A stretch of DNA of 64,000 nucleotides, taken from RZYY01 sp036794825. Its GTDB lineage: Bacteria; Bacteroidota; Bacteroidia; Bacteroidales; 4484-276. Below the pieces are notes generated by a model. That model ran no database searches and was not told the origin of the DNA. It saw only the letters and a program-made list of their open reading frames with translations. The stretch lies in assembly GCA_036794825.1 (NCBI GenBank), contig DAIRGA010000002.1, positions 124,001 to 188,000 of the forward strand, written 5' to 3'. Below, piece after piece: positions 1-9,800 of the stretch. The translations under genes and the position numbers were made by a program. The first letter of the stretch is position 1. Each line of letters starts with the position of its first letter.

Positions 1-187
1 CGCCGAAATAGGTAGATTTTCGGGTTTTCACTTCAACAATCACCAGAAATTTTCCGTCCCTGGCAATGATATCAATTTCGTTTTTTCCAAACCGCCAGTT
101 CTTCTCAAGGATTTCATAACCGAGATTTCTAAGGTATTTCTCCGCCAATTCCTCACCCTGGTTTCCTGTTTCGTTGTGTTCGGCCAT
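1..187 (-). CDS. yraN: YraN/UPF0102 family protein, 3' end cut by window edge
   Basis: The first 62 codons are visible. They show the family pattern: G-x-x-GE-x-LA-x-x-YL near residues 8-18, then NWRFG, EIDIIARD and VEVKTR. The E-I-D and V-E-V-K residues correspond to the PD-(D/E)xK nuclease-like core, although the cellular role of the family is not settled. The start is the ATG at 185-187, 8 bp after the stop of the peptidase gene upstream on the same strand, so the two are probably one transcript. The family is usually about 120 aa, so about half is missing beyond the window edge. Confidence 0.9.
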   Translation of the reverse strand, partial: MAEHNETGNQGEELAEKYLRNLGYEILEKNWRFGKNEIDIIARDGKFLVIVEVKTRKSTYFG

Positions 188-195
188 TGTGAATT

Positions 196-1101
196 TTATC
201 TGAAATCAATTTTTGCTGATTGCTCGCCGATTTCAAGTTGCACTTCCCGCCCAATGATTAGTGGATAGTTGTCGGTAATATGCCCTGCCGGGAAACCGAA
301 GCAGACCGGATAGTTTACATCGCCGATGACATCTTTTACAATTTCATCGGCCTTTAATCCAAAACCTTCGGAGCTGTCAGTCATTTCGGTCAGCCCTCCG
401 ATGATCAGCCCGGCGAGATCACTAAGTTTTCCGGATCTTTTCAGTGTGTGCATCATTCTGTCGAGCCGGTAAAGCCTTTCGCCTACCTCTTCCAGAAATA
501 GTACTTTTCCTTCGGTTTCCAGTTCCGAAACACTTCCAATAAGGCTTGTGATTATTGAGATGTTGCCACCAACCAGAATGCCTCCGGAACTTCCGGGAAC
601 ATTAAAATCGTGTGCCGGAAGCCTGTAAGCCGGTTTTTTGCCCCCGGCAACCTGGAATAGCCTGTCGATAGCCGAGCAAACCGCTCCACAATCCGGAAAA
701 TTGTAAGGCATGATACCGTGAATGCTCTCAATTTCGAAAAGCGTGGTCAGGTGGCTGTGTATCACTGTGATGTCGCTGTATCCGGCAATCCACTTTGGTC
801 TTTCGAGAAAACGGGTGAAATCGAGACGGTCAATGATCCTCACCATACCATAGCCACCTCTGGTGCAAAGTATCATTTTTACTTCGGGGTCGTCGAGCAT
901 TGCCTGGAAATCGGCAGCACGTACTTCATCACTACCGGCAAACTGAAAATGCTGATCGAGAGTATGTTTTCCGGTTTTCACGCGGTATCCCATTCTTTTT
1001 ATCAATGCTGTGGCATTGCTGATGGCTGAAGCATCAATCCGGCTTGCCGGAGACACAAGCCCGATTGAATCTCCTGGATTTAGATAAAGTGGAGTGATCA
1101 C
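196..1101 (-). CDS. LD-carboxypeptidase, peptidase family S66
   Basis: A 301-aa protein of normal length for the S66 family, which cleaves the L,D bond of murein tetrapeptides during cell-wall recycling. The nucleophile serine lies in GYSDIT (S109). The other expected catalytic residues are present: glutamate in LFLEEVGE (about residues 202-208) and histidine in PAGHITDN (H274). There is no signal peptide, which fits a cytoplasmic recycling enzyme. The RGGYG motif near residue 81 is also typical. The downstream gene yraN starts 8 bp later. The symporter gene on the right is divergent. Confidence 0.93.
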   Translation of the reverse strand: MITPLYLNPGDSIGLVSPASRIDASAISNATALIKRMGYRVKTGKHTLDQHFQFAGSDEVRAADFQAMLDDPEVKMILCTRGGYGMVRIIDRLDFTRFLERPKWIAGYSDITVIHSHLTTLFEIESIHGIMPYNFPDCGAVCSAIDRLFQVAGGKKPAYRLPAHDFNVPGSSGGILVGGNISIITSLIGSVSELETEGKVLFLEEVGERLYRLDRMMHTLKRSGKLSDLAGLIIGGLTEMTDSSEGFGLKADEIVKDVIGDVNYPVCFGFPAGHITDNYPLIIGREVQLEIGEQSAKIDFR

Positions 1102-1261
1102 TGTGATAGGATTTTTTGGTAAAAATAAAACTTCCTCTCAAAATTCAATTTTGAATTTTTATTTCTCACTTCCAGGCTAATACCTTCCTTACTTTGACAA
1201 ATCACAGTGAATTTAGTTCTGTGTTGAAAACATGCTTATTTTCGCCGGAAAAATCGAAATC

Positions 1262-3115
1262 ATGGTATTAGTAGGCATTGACTGGCTCATTATCTTTCTG
1301 TTCTTCGTGGTTTTAATCGCAATCGCCGTATTAACGTCGAGATCGGCTGGCAAGGGATACAACGAGTTTTTCCTTTCGGGCCGTAACATGCCCTGGTGGC
1401 TGTTGGGTGTGAGTATGGTGGCCACTACTTTTTCGGCGGATACTCCAAATCTCGTCACCGACATCGTCAGGCAAAACGGTGTGGCAGGCAACTGGGCGTG
1501 GTGGGCTTTTCTGCTAACAGGAATGCTAACGGTGTTTATTTATGCCAAGCTCTGGAACCGGTCAAAAGTACTGACGGATCTTGAATTTTACGAGATCCGT
1601 TACAGCGGAAAAATGGCTGCTTTCCTCAGGGGATTCCGTGCAATTTATCTTGGTTTTTTCTTTAATGTGATGGTGATTGCCAGCGTTTCTCTCGCTTTTA
1701 TCAAACTGGCCGGTGTGATGATGGGAATCCAGCCCGCTCCGGCATTGATTATAGCTGCAGTAATCGTTGTGTTTTACAGCGGTCTTGGAGGATTGAAATC
1801 AATATTGTGGACTGATCTTTTTCAGTTTGGGTTTGCCATGTTCGGCGCAGTCATCGCGGCAGTGCTGGTTGTGAAGGGATTACCCGAAGGCGTTCACGGC
1901 CTTTCCGGGCTGCTCTCTCATGAAAATGTAGCTGGTAAACTGAGCCTGTTTCCCAGTTTCAACCAAAGTGATCTTTTCCTTTACATCTTCATCATTCCCA
2001 TAGCCGTGCAATGGTGGGCTGTGTGGTATCCGGGCGCTGAGCCGGGTGGCGGCGGTTATGTTGCACAACGGATGCTGTCGGCAAAGGAAGAACGCCATGC
2101 AATGGGGGCTACCTTGCTATTCAACTTTTTTCACTACGCTTTGCGCCCCTGGCCGTGGATCGTTGTGGCTCTGGCCTCGCTGGTGATTTTCCCGGATATT
2201 AATTCTATGGTGAGTGCATTTCCCGGAGTAGCCAAACAGTACATCAGGGAGGATTTTGCCTACCCCGCCATGTTGCGTACATTCCTTCCACCAGGATTAC
2301 TGGGATTGGTGGTTGCCTCGCTCATTGCTGCATTTATGTCCACGGTAGCGTCGCATCTCAACTGGGGCTCATCCTACCTGGTCAACGACTTTTATCATCG
2401 TTTCTATAATCCAAAAGCTACCGAAAAGCAGAAAGTTTTATTTGGCAGGATCAGCACTGTGGTTCTGATGGTTTTCGGCGTTTTGCTCGCATTGGTTTTA
2501 CAGAATGCCCTTCAGGCTTTTCAATATATCCTTATGATCGGTGCCGGCACTGGGCTGATCTATATATTGCGCTGGTTCTGGTGGCGAATAAATGCCTACT
2601 CCGAAATTTCGGCCATGATCGCAGCATCAGTGTTTTCACTAGGTTTTATCATCGTCGAGAATTTTTTCATGATAAGATTGACCGGGCTGACTGGTAATGT
2701 TCAGGTATTTAGCTTCGAAACAACCGAAACCTATTGGAACATCATCAAATTGGTAGGTGTGGTCGTTTTAACCTCAGCTTCCTGGATCACAGTTACTTAT
2801 CTCACTAAACCTGTAAATAGTGCAACCCTGCAGTCTTTTTACAAAAGGATTAAACCGGGAGGCCCGGGTTGGAAAAAAGTTGTCAGAGATGCGGAGCTGG
2901 CCGGTATATCCATTGTTTCAGAAAAAAATAAATCGTGGGACGTGCCGGTCGGAATTCTTTGCATGTTGCTCGGTAGCATAACCATTTACAGCGCACTGTT
3001 TGCGGTAGGCTACTGGATTTATGGTGAATTTGCTACGGCATCGGTGCTGTCAGTGGTTGCCCTGATCGCTGCCTTCATTTTGACAAAAACATGGAAGCGG
3101 CTGAGTTTTGATTAG
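1262..3115 (+). CDS. Sodium/solute symporter, SSS family
   Basis: A membrane protein of about 617 aa with 13 or more hydrophobic segments spread over its length. The first (MVLVGIDWLIIFLFFVVLIA) is a membrane segment immediately after the start. SSS hallmarks are visible: an N-terminal SRSAGKGYNEFFLSGR stretch, STFSADTPNLV-like residues around the first sodium-site helix, and a GGLKSILWTD-type loop in the middle. An in-frame ATG at 1232 would add ten poorly conserved residues; I prefer 1262. The substrate cannot be read from sequence. The next two genes on the same strand are a sugar nucleotidyltransferase and a sugar kinase, which suggests an amino-sugar or related sugar as cargo. Confidence 0.88.
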   Translation: MVLVGIDWLIIFLFFVVLIAIAVLTSRSAGKGYNEFFLSGRNMPWWLLGVSMVATTFSADTPNLVTDIVRQNGVAGNWAWWAFLLTGMLTVFIYAKLWNRSKVLTDLEFYEIRYSGKMAAFLRGFRAIYLGFFFNVMVIASVSLAFIKLAGVMMGIQPAPALIIAAVIVVFYSGLGGLKSILWTDLFQFGFAMFGAVIAAVLVVKGLPEGVHGLSGLLSHENVAGKLSLFPSFNQSDLFLYIFIIPIAVQWWAVWYPGAEPGGGGYVAQRMLSAKEERHAMGATLLFNFFHYALRPWPWIVVALASLVIFPDINSMVSAFPGVAKQYIREDFAYPAMLRTFLPPGLLGLVVASLIAAFMSTVASHLNWGSSYLVNDFYHRFYNPKATEKQKVLFGRISTVVLMVFGVLLALVLQNALQAFQYILMIGAGTGLIYILRWFWWRINAYSEISAMIAASVFSLGFIIVENFFMIRLTGLTGNVQVFSFETTETYWNIIKLVGVVVLTSASWITVTYLTKPVNSATLQSFYKRIKPGGPGWKKVVRDAELAGISIVSEKNKSWDVPVGILCMLLGSITIYSALFAVGYWIYGEFATASVLSVVALIAAFILTKTWKRLSFD

Positions 3116-3180
3116 CCAATGAGCGCCCGTATTGATATCAGAGCTAAATCAACTAGTTTAAAAAGAGACAATTACATAAA

Positions 3181-4086
3181 ATGAGTAAACCAACATTATT
3201 GATCCTTGCGGCCGGAATGGGAAGCCGTTACGGAGGACTGAAGCAAATTGACAAAATCGGACCTTCGGGTGAGGCCATTATTGATTACTCCATTTTCGAT
3301 GCTATCAGGGCGGGATTTGGAAAAGTGGTGCTGGTAATCCGCCGCGAACTGGAACCTGATTTCAGGGAATTTTTCGGGAATAAACTGGATGGAAAGATTG
3401 AGCTTCAATATGTTTACCAGGAGTTGGACAATTTGCCGGAGGGCGCTACAGTTCCTGAAGGACGTGTGAAACCCTGGGGCACAGCACATGCAGTGCTGGT
3501 AGCTGATAAAGCCATCCATGAACCCTTTATGGCGATCAACGCCGACGACTTTTACGGTATGGAAGCCTACCAGACAGTAGCTCAGTACTTTGCCACCAAT
3601 TCCGACCCAACCCGTCACTGCATGATTGGTTACCCGTTACATCTGACTCTATCTGAATTTGGAACGGTTTCGAGAGGAATTTGTGAATACAACCAGGATT
3701 TGCTGCTACAGCGCATTACCGAAATTACAAACATCGAGAATAAAAATGAAGAGATTGGCTATCATAAATCCGACTCAGGATGGATCGCTATTGACGGCCG
3801 GACGTATGTTTCGATGAATGCCTGGGGTTTTTACCCTGATATTTTCGGGATTTTCCGTAAAGGTTTTAGCCGGTTCATACAGAATGCAAAATATGACTTG
3901 AAAGCTGAATATTATATCGCCCGGCCTTTGGTGGAGATGATGGAAGAAAAGCTGGGAACCGTCCAGATACTGAAATCTGAAGCACAGTGGTTCGGTGTAA
4001 CATACCGTGATGACAAGGCTTCGGCAACCGACAGAATTTCCGGTTTAATAGCCGAAGGAGTGTATCCGGATAATTTGTGGAAATAA
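3181..4086 (+). CDS. Nucleotidyltransferase, sugar-1-phosphate type
   Basis: A 301-aa protein opening with LILAAGMGSRYGGLKQ, the glycine-rich signature of nucleoside-diphosphate-sugar pyrophosphorylases (nucleotide phosphate-binding loop; the GxGxR and following K are present). INADDFYG near residue 120 gives the metal-binding aspartate. The likely reaction is NTP plus a sugar 1-phosphate to an NDP-sugar and pyrophosphate; substrate identity is not visible. The gene overlaps the following kinase gene by 10 bp, suggesting translational coupling. The pairing matches the logic of the Bifidobacterium hexosamine salvage pathway, where NahK makes HexNAc-1-phosphate and a uridylyltransferase activates it. 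Confidence 0.88.
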   Translation: MSKPTLLILAAGMGSRYGGLKQIDKIGPSGEAIIDYSIFDAIRAGFGKVVLVIRRELEPDFREFFGNKLDGKIELQYVYQELDNLPEGATVPEGRVKPWGTAHAVLVADKAIHEPFMAINADDFYGMEAYQTVAQYFATNSDPTRHCMIGYPLHLTLSEFGTVSRGICEYNQDLLLQRITEITNIENKNEEIGYHKSDSGWIAIDGRTYVSMNAWGFYPDIFGIFRKGFSRFIQNAKYDLKAEYYIARPLVEMMEEKLGTVQILKSEAQWFGVTYRDDKASATDRISGLIAEGVYPDNLWK

Positions 4087-5192
4087 TCTCTATGGCGCCT
4101 CTGTCTCTATCATTTGATATTCAGTCTGTTGCTGCCAATTTCCTGATTTCGGGCAAAATCAGCGAAACCAGGGTGATAGGTGAGGGGCACATTAACGACA
4201 CTTTTTATCTGAATACAGATTCAGCGGAAGAATTTATCATCCAACGAATTAATCATCACATTTTCAAAGATATAGCCGGCCTGATGGAGAATATTTCACG
4301 GGTTACTTCACACATTAATCAAACCAGTATCAACAACCCGCCAGGGAATAGCCTCAAGGCCCCGATGGTGGTATTGACGCGGGAAGAAAGAAATTTTTTC
4401 AAAGACCAATCGGGTAATTACTGGCGGTGCTATTCCTATATCCCTCATCAGCCAGTCAATAGAATGAGCATTGAAATTGCTTCTGAAGGAGGCAGAGCAA
4501 TAGGGAGGTTTCAGAATGCTCTGTCGTGTTTGCCAGGAGGAGCGTTGCACGAGACCATTCCGGATTTCCACAACCTTAGAAAGCGGTTGGATGCTTTTAA
4601 CATGGCTGTCAGGACTAATAAAGCAGGTCGGTTGCAATTGTCAGCTAATCAGGTTAAAGCCATTGCAGAGCGGGAAGAAGAGCTGTTGAAAATCCACGAA
4701 CTTGAGTCCGTCGGCCTTATCCCTGTCAGGGTTACGCACAACGACACGAAATTCAACAACATACTATTTGATAAGAACCAGTCGGCTATTGGGATTGTTG
4801 ACCTGGATACGGTGATGAACGGCAGCGTTTTATACGATTTTGGCGATGCCATTCGCACGCTTTGCAACACGGCCACAGAGGACGAAAGCGATCTTTCGAA
4901 AGTAAATTTCGATGTGGTGCTATTTGACGCTTTCACCAGGGGCTACCTGAGCGAAACTTCCGGCATGCTTCAAGCTGTTGAGATTGATCTGCTGGCATTT
5001 AGCTGTAAGTTGCTCACCTATATCATGGCGGTTAGATTCCTCACCGATTTTCTTAACGGAGATATTTATTTCAAAGTAAAGAGTCCGATGCATAATTTTC
5101 ACCGTGCTGCCAACCAAATCAGGCTACTGGAGTGTATGGAGATGAGTTTTGAAACGATGGAAAGTGTGACCAGGAAGAGATTTTGCTGCTAA
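4077..5192 (+). CDS. Aminoglycoside-phosphotransferase-fold sugar kinase, N-acetylhexosamine 1-kinase-like
   Basis: A 371-aa kinase of the APH/choline kinase fold. The catalytic loop reads VTHNDTKFNNILFD (HxDxxxxN pattern, about residues 219-232). The metal-binding aspartate follows in GIVDLDTVMNG, and YDFGDAIR closes the active site. An EGHINDTFYL glycine-rich segment lies near residues 36-45. This combination is what I know from NahK-like kinases, which are often misannotated as mucin desulfatases in Bacteroidetes. An alternative ATG at 4092 would remove the overlap with the upstream gene. The gene ends in a 4-bp tail-to-tail overlap with the next minus-strand gene. Kinase fold is secure; substrate is inferred. 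Confidence 0.82.
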   Translation: MEIISMAPLSLSFDIQSVAANFLISGKISETRVIGEGHINDTFYLNTDSAEEFIIQRINHHIFKDIAGLMENISRVTSHINQTSINNPPGNSLKAPMVVLTREERNFFKDQSGNYWRCYSYIPHQPVNRMSIEIASEGGRAIGRFQNALSCLPGGALHETIPDFHNLRKRLDAFNMAVRTNKAGRLQLSANQVKAIAEREEELLKIHELESVGLIPVRVTHNDTKFNNILFDKNQSAIGIVDLDTVMNGSVLYDFGDAIRTLCNTATEDESDLSKVNFDVVLFDAFTRGYLSETSGMLQAVEIDLLAFSCKLLTYIMAVRFLTDFLNGDIYFKVKSPMHNFHRAANQIRLLECMEMSFETMESVTRKRFCC

Positions 5193-6754
5193 TTTAAAGC
5201 TATCTTATTGAAATAGAAAACTTTTCTTCGTTCGCCGCCCTTTGTGTTGTTTTGGAGTATCTGATAACCATACGCCACGAAATAATCCCTGTACCAGTGT
5301 GAAATGTTTCCCTGACTGTTTTCGAGCAAAACGTCGCCCGTAAAACCAGTGGCTATCTTTGTGTTCTCCACGTTGCCTATGTCATCGTAACCTTCTATCA
5401 CTTTCGAAACGATTTTTCCATCGTGATTGTAAAAAATCACCAATTCTTTTCCATCAATGAAAATGGCTGTTTTTTGCAGCAGCTGCATGGATTGCACGTC
5501 CCAGATCTTAATTCCGTTACTCCATAGCAGTTCCCCCTGTCTGTTGAAACCCACCACAAATGCATTGAAATAGCGATAGCCTTCGAAAACCGTGTAATAA
5601 TAAGGCATCGGGCGGCCATAGAAATCGTAACTCATGGTGGATATCTGGCGGTATTCGGGATAATAGGCATCAGCCACCATAACGAAATTATCGCTTTCCA
5701 CCTGCAGATCATGAATCAGGAAATCGTACAACAGGCTTTGCTCTTTGCCCTGTTTGCTTTGTTTTTTCATAAGATTTCCGGCTGCGGCAAGCTGCTGATT
5801 ATTGAGAATATTGGTGATGTTTTTAAACTCAAGCAATCCATAAGTCTGCAGAAATTTCTGATTTCCTTCGTTGATTCCGGCAATGTAAAATCCTTCCGAT
5901 TGCTCTCCTATTCCGGTAGTTTCGCTCTTTGTTGATTTCCCGTTGAGGTTATTGAAAGTTCCGAGTACAAAGAGATTTTCATTTTGATCCAGATGTATCT
6001 GTCCGTTCATCAACCTTTCTGAGACCCGTGGCGGTGTGAGGGTTATTGTTTGCGCAAGTTGTCCGTTAAGGTCGTAGGAGTTCAAATAGAGCGAACTCTC
6101 CTTTTTTGTCAGGTAAACATTGAGGGTGGTGTAGATTTTTCCGGTTTCTGTACTCCATTTTAGGTCTTTTATAAAGGTGGGGTAGTCTGCAAATTTGATT
6201 GTGTTTTCGCTGCCGGTTGTGAGATCTTTCATCAGAATCATGGCCTGCTCTTTTCCATAATTCATACCCAAAATCATCTGGTTTCCTGAAATGTCAAAAC
6301 GGACAATTTCAGCCGGAAATGGAGTGTAAATCGAATAAGTAACCGACTCGCCGGTGAGCAAATCCAATTTCATCAATTGAAAGGTGAAATCTTCAGACCG
6401 GGCTTTCGACATTTTTTGAAAAGCGAGGTAAATATGGTCGCTTTCGAATCGGTAAGATTGAAACCTGAAATCCATCAGAATCGGGACCTCCTTTGTCCAC
6501 AAAGTATTTAGCTGCGTGTTATATTGTACAAAAAACCATGATTTGTTTTGCTGATCCACCTGGTTGATGGTTTCATAAAAAACCAGAATTCCCTTCTCGC
6601 CACAAGGTATCAGGTTAAAAACTTCAGCACGTGCTTCTATTTCAACACGCATTGGTCCGCTTTCAGTTTGTGAAAAAGTTTGAAATGAGGAGATTACTGT
6701 GATTATCAGCAATAGCAAGCGGTTGCGCATCATCTGCAATTTGGAATTTATCAT
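5189..6754 (-). CDS. Predicted secreted protein of unknown function
   Basis: A 521-aa protein with a clear signal peptide: a basic start, a LLLLIITVISSF core, then FSQTES. In-frame ATGs at 6733 and 6730 (residues 8-9) would still keep the signal. The body is rich in alternating hydrophobic and aromatic beta-strand patterns, such as LKDLKWSTETGKIYTTLNVY and ILGMNYGKEQ. This suggests a beta-propeller-like fold, but I recognise no family. It has no T9SS sorting tail and no lipobox. A good rho-independent terminator for the neighbouring gene lies upstream, so it is probably transcribed alone. Confidence 0.75.
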   Translation of the reverse strand: MINSKLQMMRNRLLLLIITVISSFQTFSQTESGPMRVEIEARAEVFNLIPCGEKGILVFYETINQVDQQNKSWFFVQYNTQLNTLWTKEVPILMDFRFQSYRFESDHIYLAFQKMSKARSEDFTFQLMKLDLLTGESVTYSIYTPFPAEIVRFDISGNQMILGMNYGKEQAMILMKDLTTGSENTIKFADYPTFIKDLKWSTETGKIYTTLNVYLTKKESSLYLNSYDLNGQLAQTITLTPPRVSERLMNGQIHLDQNENLFVLGTFNNLNGKSTKSETTGIGEQSEGFYIAGINEGNQKFLQTYGLLEFKNITNILNNQQLAAAGNLMKKQSKQGKEQSLLYDFLIHDLQVESDNFVMVADAYYPEYRQISTMSYDFYGRPMPYYYTVFEGYRYFNAFVVGFNRQGELLWSNGIKIWDVQSMQLLQKTAIFIDGKELVIFYNHDGKIVSKVIEGYDDIGNVENTKIATGFTGDVLLENSQGNISHWYRDYFVAYGYQILQNNTKGGERRKVFYFNKIALN

Positions 6755-6824
6755 TAATAACCTTAAGAACCTCGAATTATTTTTTATGGCACTTTCCTTT
6801 TTCCCTCAAAGAAAAGACCTTTCT

Positions 6825-6865
6825 GGTTAAAACAAAAAATGCTCCTGATAGAGGGAGCACCTTTT
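6825..6865 (-). terminator. Rho-independent terminator after the giant repeat gene
   Basis: Read on the minus strand, TGCTCC and GGAGCA form a 6-bp stem around an 8-nt loop (stem 6840-6859 on the plus strand), followed by TTTTTTGTTTT. It sits 30-60 bp after the stop of the minus-strand repeat protein gene ending at 6892. Confidence 0.75.
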
Positions 6866-6891
6866 GTTGGATTATTCTTAAAAAAGATTTC

Positions 6892-9800
6892 TTATTTAAG
6901 AATTAACTTTTTCATTTTTAATACATTATCTCCAATAATCCGGATGTAATAGATTCCGGCGGGCTTCCCTGACAAATCAAATCCGCGGGTAGATACACCG
7001 CCATCATGTTCGAAATCAATTTTTTGAATTGCCTGTCCGGTAGCGCTTAAAATTACAATTTTACCTGCAAATACCTGATCAGTTGTAACATGCATATCAA
7101 ACATTCCGGTAGTCGGATTGGGGAAAATATCTATCTGGAAATTGTTGCTCAGGCTGGTATTGTTTTCAATATTTGTTGCAAGAAATTCAATCCCGTTTAT
7201 GAGGGTTACGCCATTTGGTGAAAATGTCTGGAGAGAAGTTCCGTCAGCATATTGAATATTAAGGCTAAATTCCTCACCGGTAGCAGGTCTGAACATCCTG
7301 AATTCAACCACCTCTCCTGGCTCAAATCCGGTAGCCTGAGCCGAAACCGGATCGGTGGAAAACGCGGTGAGAACCATAATTTTGCCGGCATCAACGGCCT
7401 GTGCCACCCCGGAACAAATGCCTGATTGAGTGAATATTCCGATAATGTCGCCAGGTTTTAGCTGGTCTGTAGCATCGTTTAAAAAGCCAAAGATATGACT
7501 GATTGGTGATTTCTGTATTTGATTCCATGGATGAACGACCTCCGGGTAAGTAGTTTTTAGCCCCGGATTAACGGGTAGTTCATCACAGAATGGGTATTTA
7601 ATGGCTACGGGTTGTGCTGATGAGTTGAAAATCTCATAAGCTTTCCCTGGCAGGAGTTGATTCAGAGTGTTGATGTAATAGGCCGGCCAGTAAAGCCCGA
7701 CACCTGCAATTTCCTTTATCATCGTAATTGCTGAAAGACTGGTGAACTGGTCTTCGACATCCACAGCACATGGGGTATTAACTGGAAGTATTGACCAACC
7801 GTTGGCAACGCTAAGCTCATCCATCGGATATCTGATCAGACCGGTAATGTTAAGCTCGCTGGTGTTATTCATCTTTATCCGGTAACCCCTGGTAACAGAC
7901 CAGTCGCCCAGTGTATTGATATTTTGACCCGGCCAGTACACGCCGTTGTAGTCCTGAACCAGTTCAATGCTGGCTGTAATTTCAGAGAAAATGTTGTCCA
8001 TTGAAGGATTATCAGGAGTGACAAAGGAAGAAATCCCGCTCCAGTTGAAAGGTACAATCATTTGATGCGTCGAAATCTGAAGCACCTGCACCAGCGCCTT
8101 GTTGCTGCTGACCATTCCGCAGTTACTCGTGAAGAAGCACTGGTAAAATCCAGCATCAGCCTGAGAAACATTATTGACCACAAGGGTGGATGAATTGGCA
8201 TTTTCAATCAATTGATCATTAAAATACCATGTGTAAGAACCACTACCTGAAGACTCTACCTCAAACGCCAGGAGAAGTTGGCTACCGGTGAATGCTTCCT
8301 GGTCAACCACCTGGTCGTTCATAATGGTGAGCATTTCAATGGTCAGCGTAATATCATCGGTGTCGCTCAGCTGACAGGGTTCAAGCGGTAAAGCGGTCAT
8401 GTGAAGAACAACCGAACCCGCTGCAATATCTGCCTGGCTGAAAGTGTAAACCGGATTTAGGAGGCCGGGATTATTGAATGTGCCGGTACCCATCGTACTC
8501 CATTGAATTGCTGAATAATTCTGCGCCATCCCGCTAAGCTGGTAGGTTTCAGAGCTACAAATTAAAACGTCATTACCGGCATTTGCCGTTGATAAATTAT
8601 TGATTGTTAGAATCATCTGGTCGGTTGCAGCCACTGCACAGGGTGATAGCGGCTGAGAAGTCAGTGTTAATGTGAGCGAACCAGCAAGCTTATCAGCAGC
8701 ACTTGGTGNNNNNNNNNNNNNNNNNNNNNNNNNNNNNNNNNNNNNNNNNNNNNNNNNNNNNNNNNNNNNNNNNNNNNNNNNNNNNNNNNNNNNNNNNNNN
8801 NNNNNNNNCACATGGGGACAATGGTTGCGCTGTAAGGGTAATAACAACTGAGCCTGCATTTTTGTCTGCTGTACTCGGAGTATAGACAGGAGTCAATGTT
8901 CCATTATTGGCGAATGTTCCTGTTCCGCTGGTGGTCCATGAAACAGAAGCATATCTTTCAGCAGCTCCGCTGAGCGAGTGCGTTACATTTTCGCAAATGG
9001 TTGCATCAACACCGGCGTTCGCAGTTGAAAGCCTTTGAATGGTGAGGGTCATGATATCGGTGGCAGCTACTGCACAGGGTGATAGCGGCTGAGAAGTCAG
9101 TGTTAATGTGAGCGAACCAGCAAGCTTATCAGCAGCACTTGGTGTATAAACAGGGTTGAGGCTTGTGGCATTGCTGAAGTTTCCGGTACCTGATGTACTC
9201 CAAAGCACTGAACTGTATCTCACTGCCGATCCATTCAATGAGTGTGTGCTGTTTTCGCAGATAGTGTAATCACTTCCGGCATTAGCAGTGGAAAGTCTTT
9301 GAACAGTTAATGTCATTTGATCTGAAGCAGCCACAGTGCAGGGCGAAACAGGCTGGCTGATCAGTGTGAGAACTACAGCTCCTGCCGCAGCATCCTGTGT
9401 TGAAGGAGTGTAAATGGCCTGTAAATTTCCTGAGTTGTTGAACGTTCCGGTACCGCTGGTCTGCCATAAAACCGAGGAATAGGATATGCCTGAACCGTTC
9501 AATTGATAAGTCTGGTTTTCACAAATGGTGGCATCAGCACCTGCATTGGCTGATGGTGGACGTTGGAAGCTGGTATAAATAAATGACTCAGCAGAAACAA
9601 GACATGGTGCAACAGGTGCTGCAGTCAGGGTCAGTTTAATATTCGCGCCCGTGTTCATGTCATTGTTGCCTGGAATGTAAGAGGTATTGAGATTCCCGGG
9701 GTTGCTGAAAATCCCATCCCCGGTGGTTGTCCATAGCAGATTGCTGTATGAACTTGCAGTTGCCTGGAGCTGAAATGGCGGTTCGGCACAAACAAGCTGA

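Noticed and set aside
8703..8885. Plus-strand frame running through the N gap
   Set aside because: Most of its codons are unknown bases and the rest is antisense to the repeat protein.
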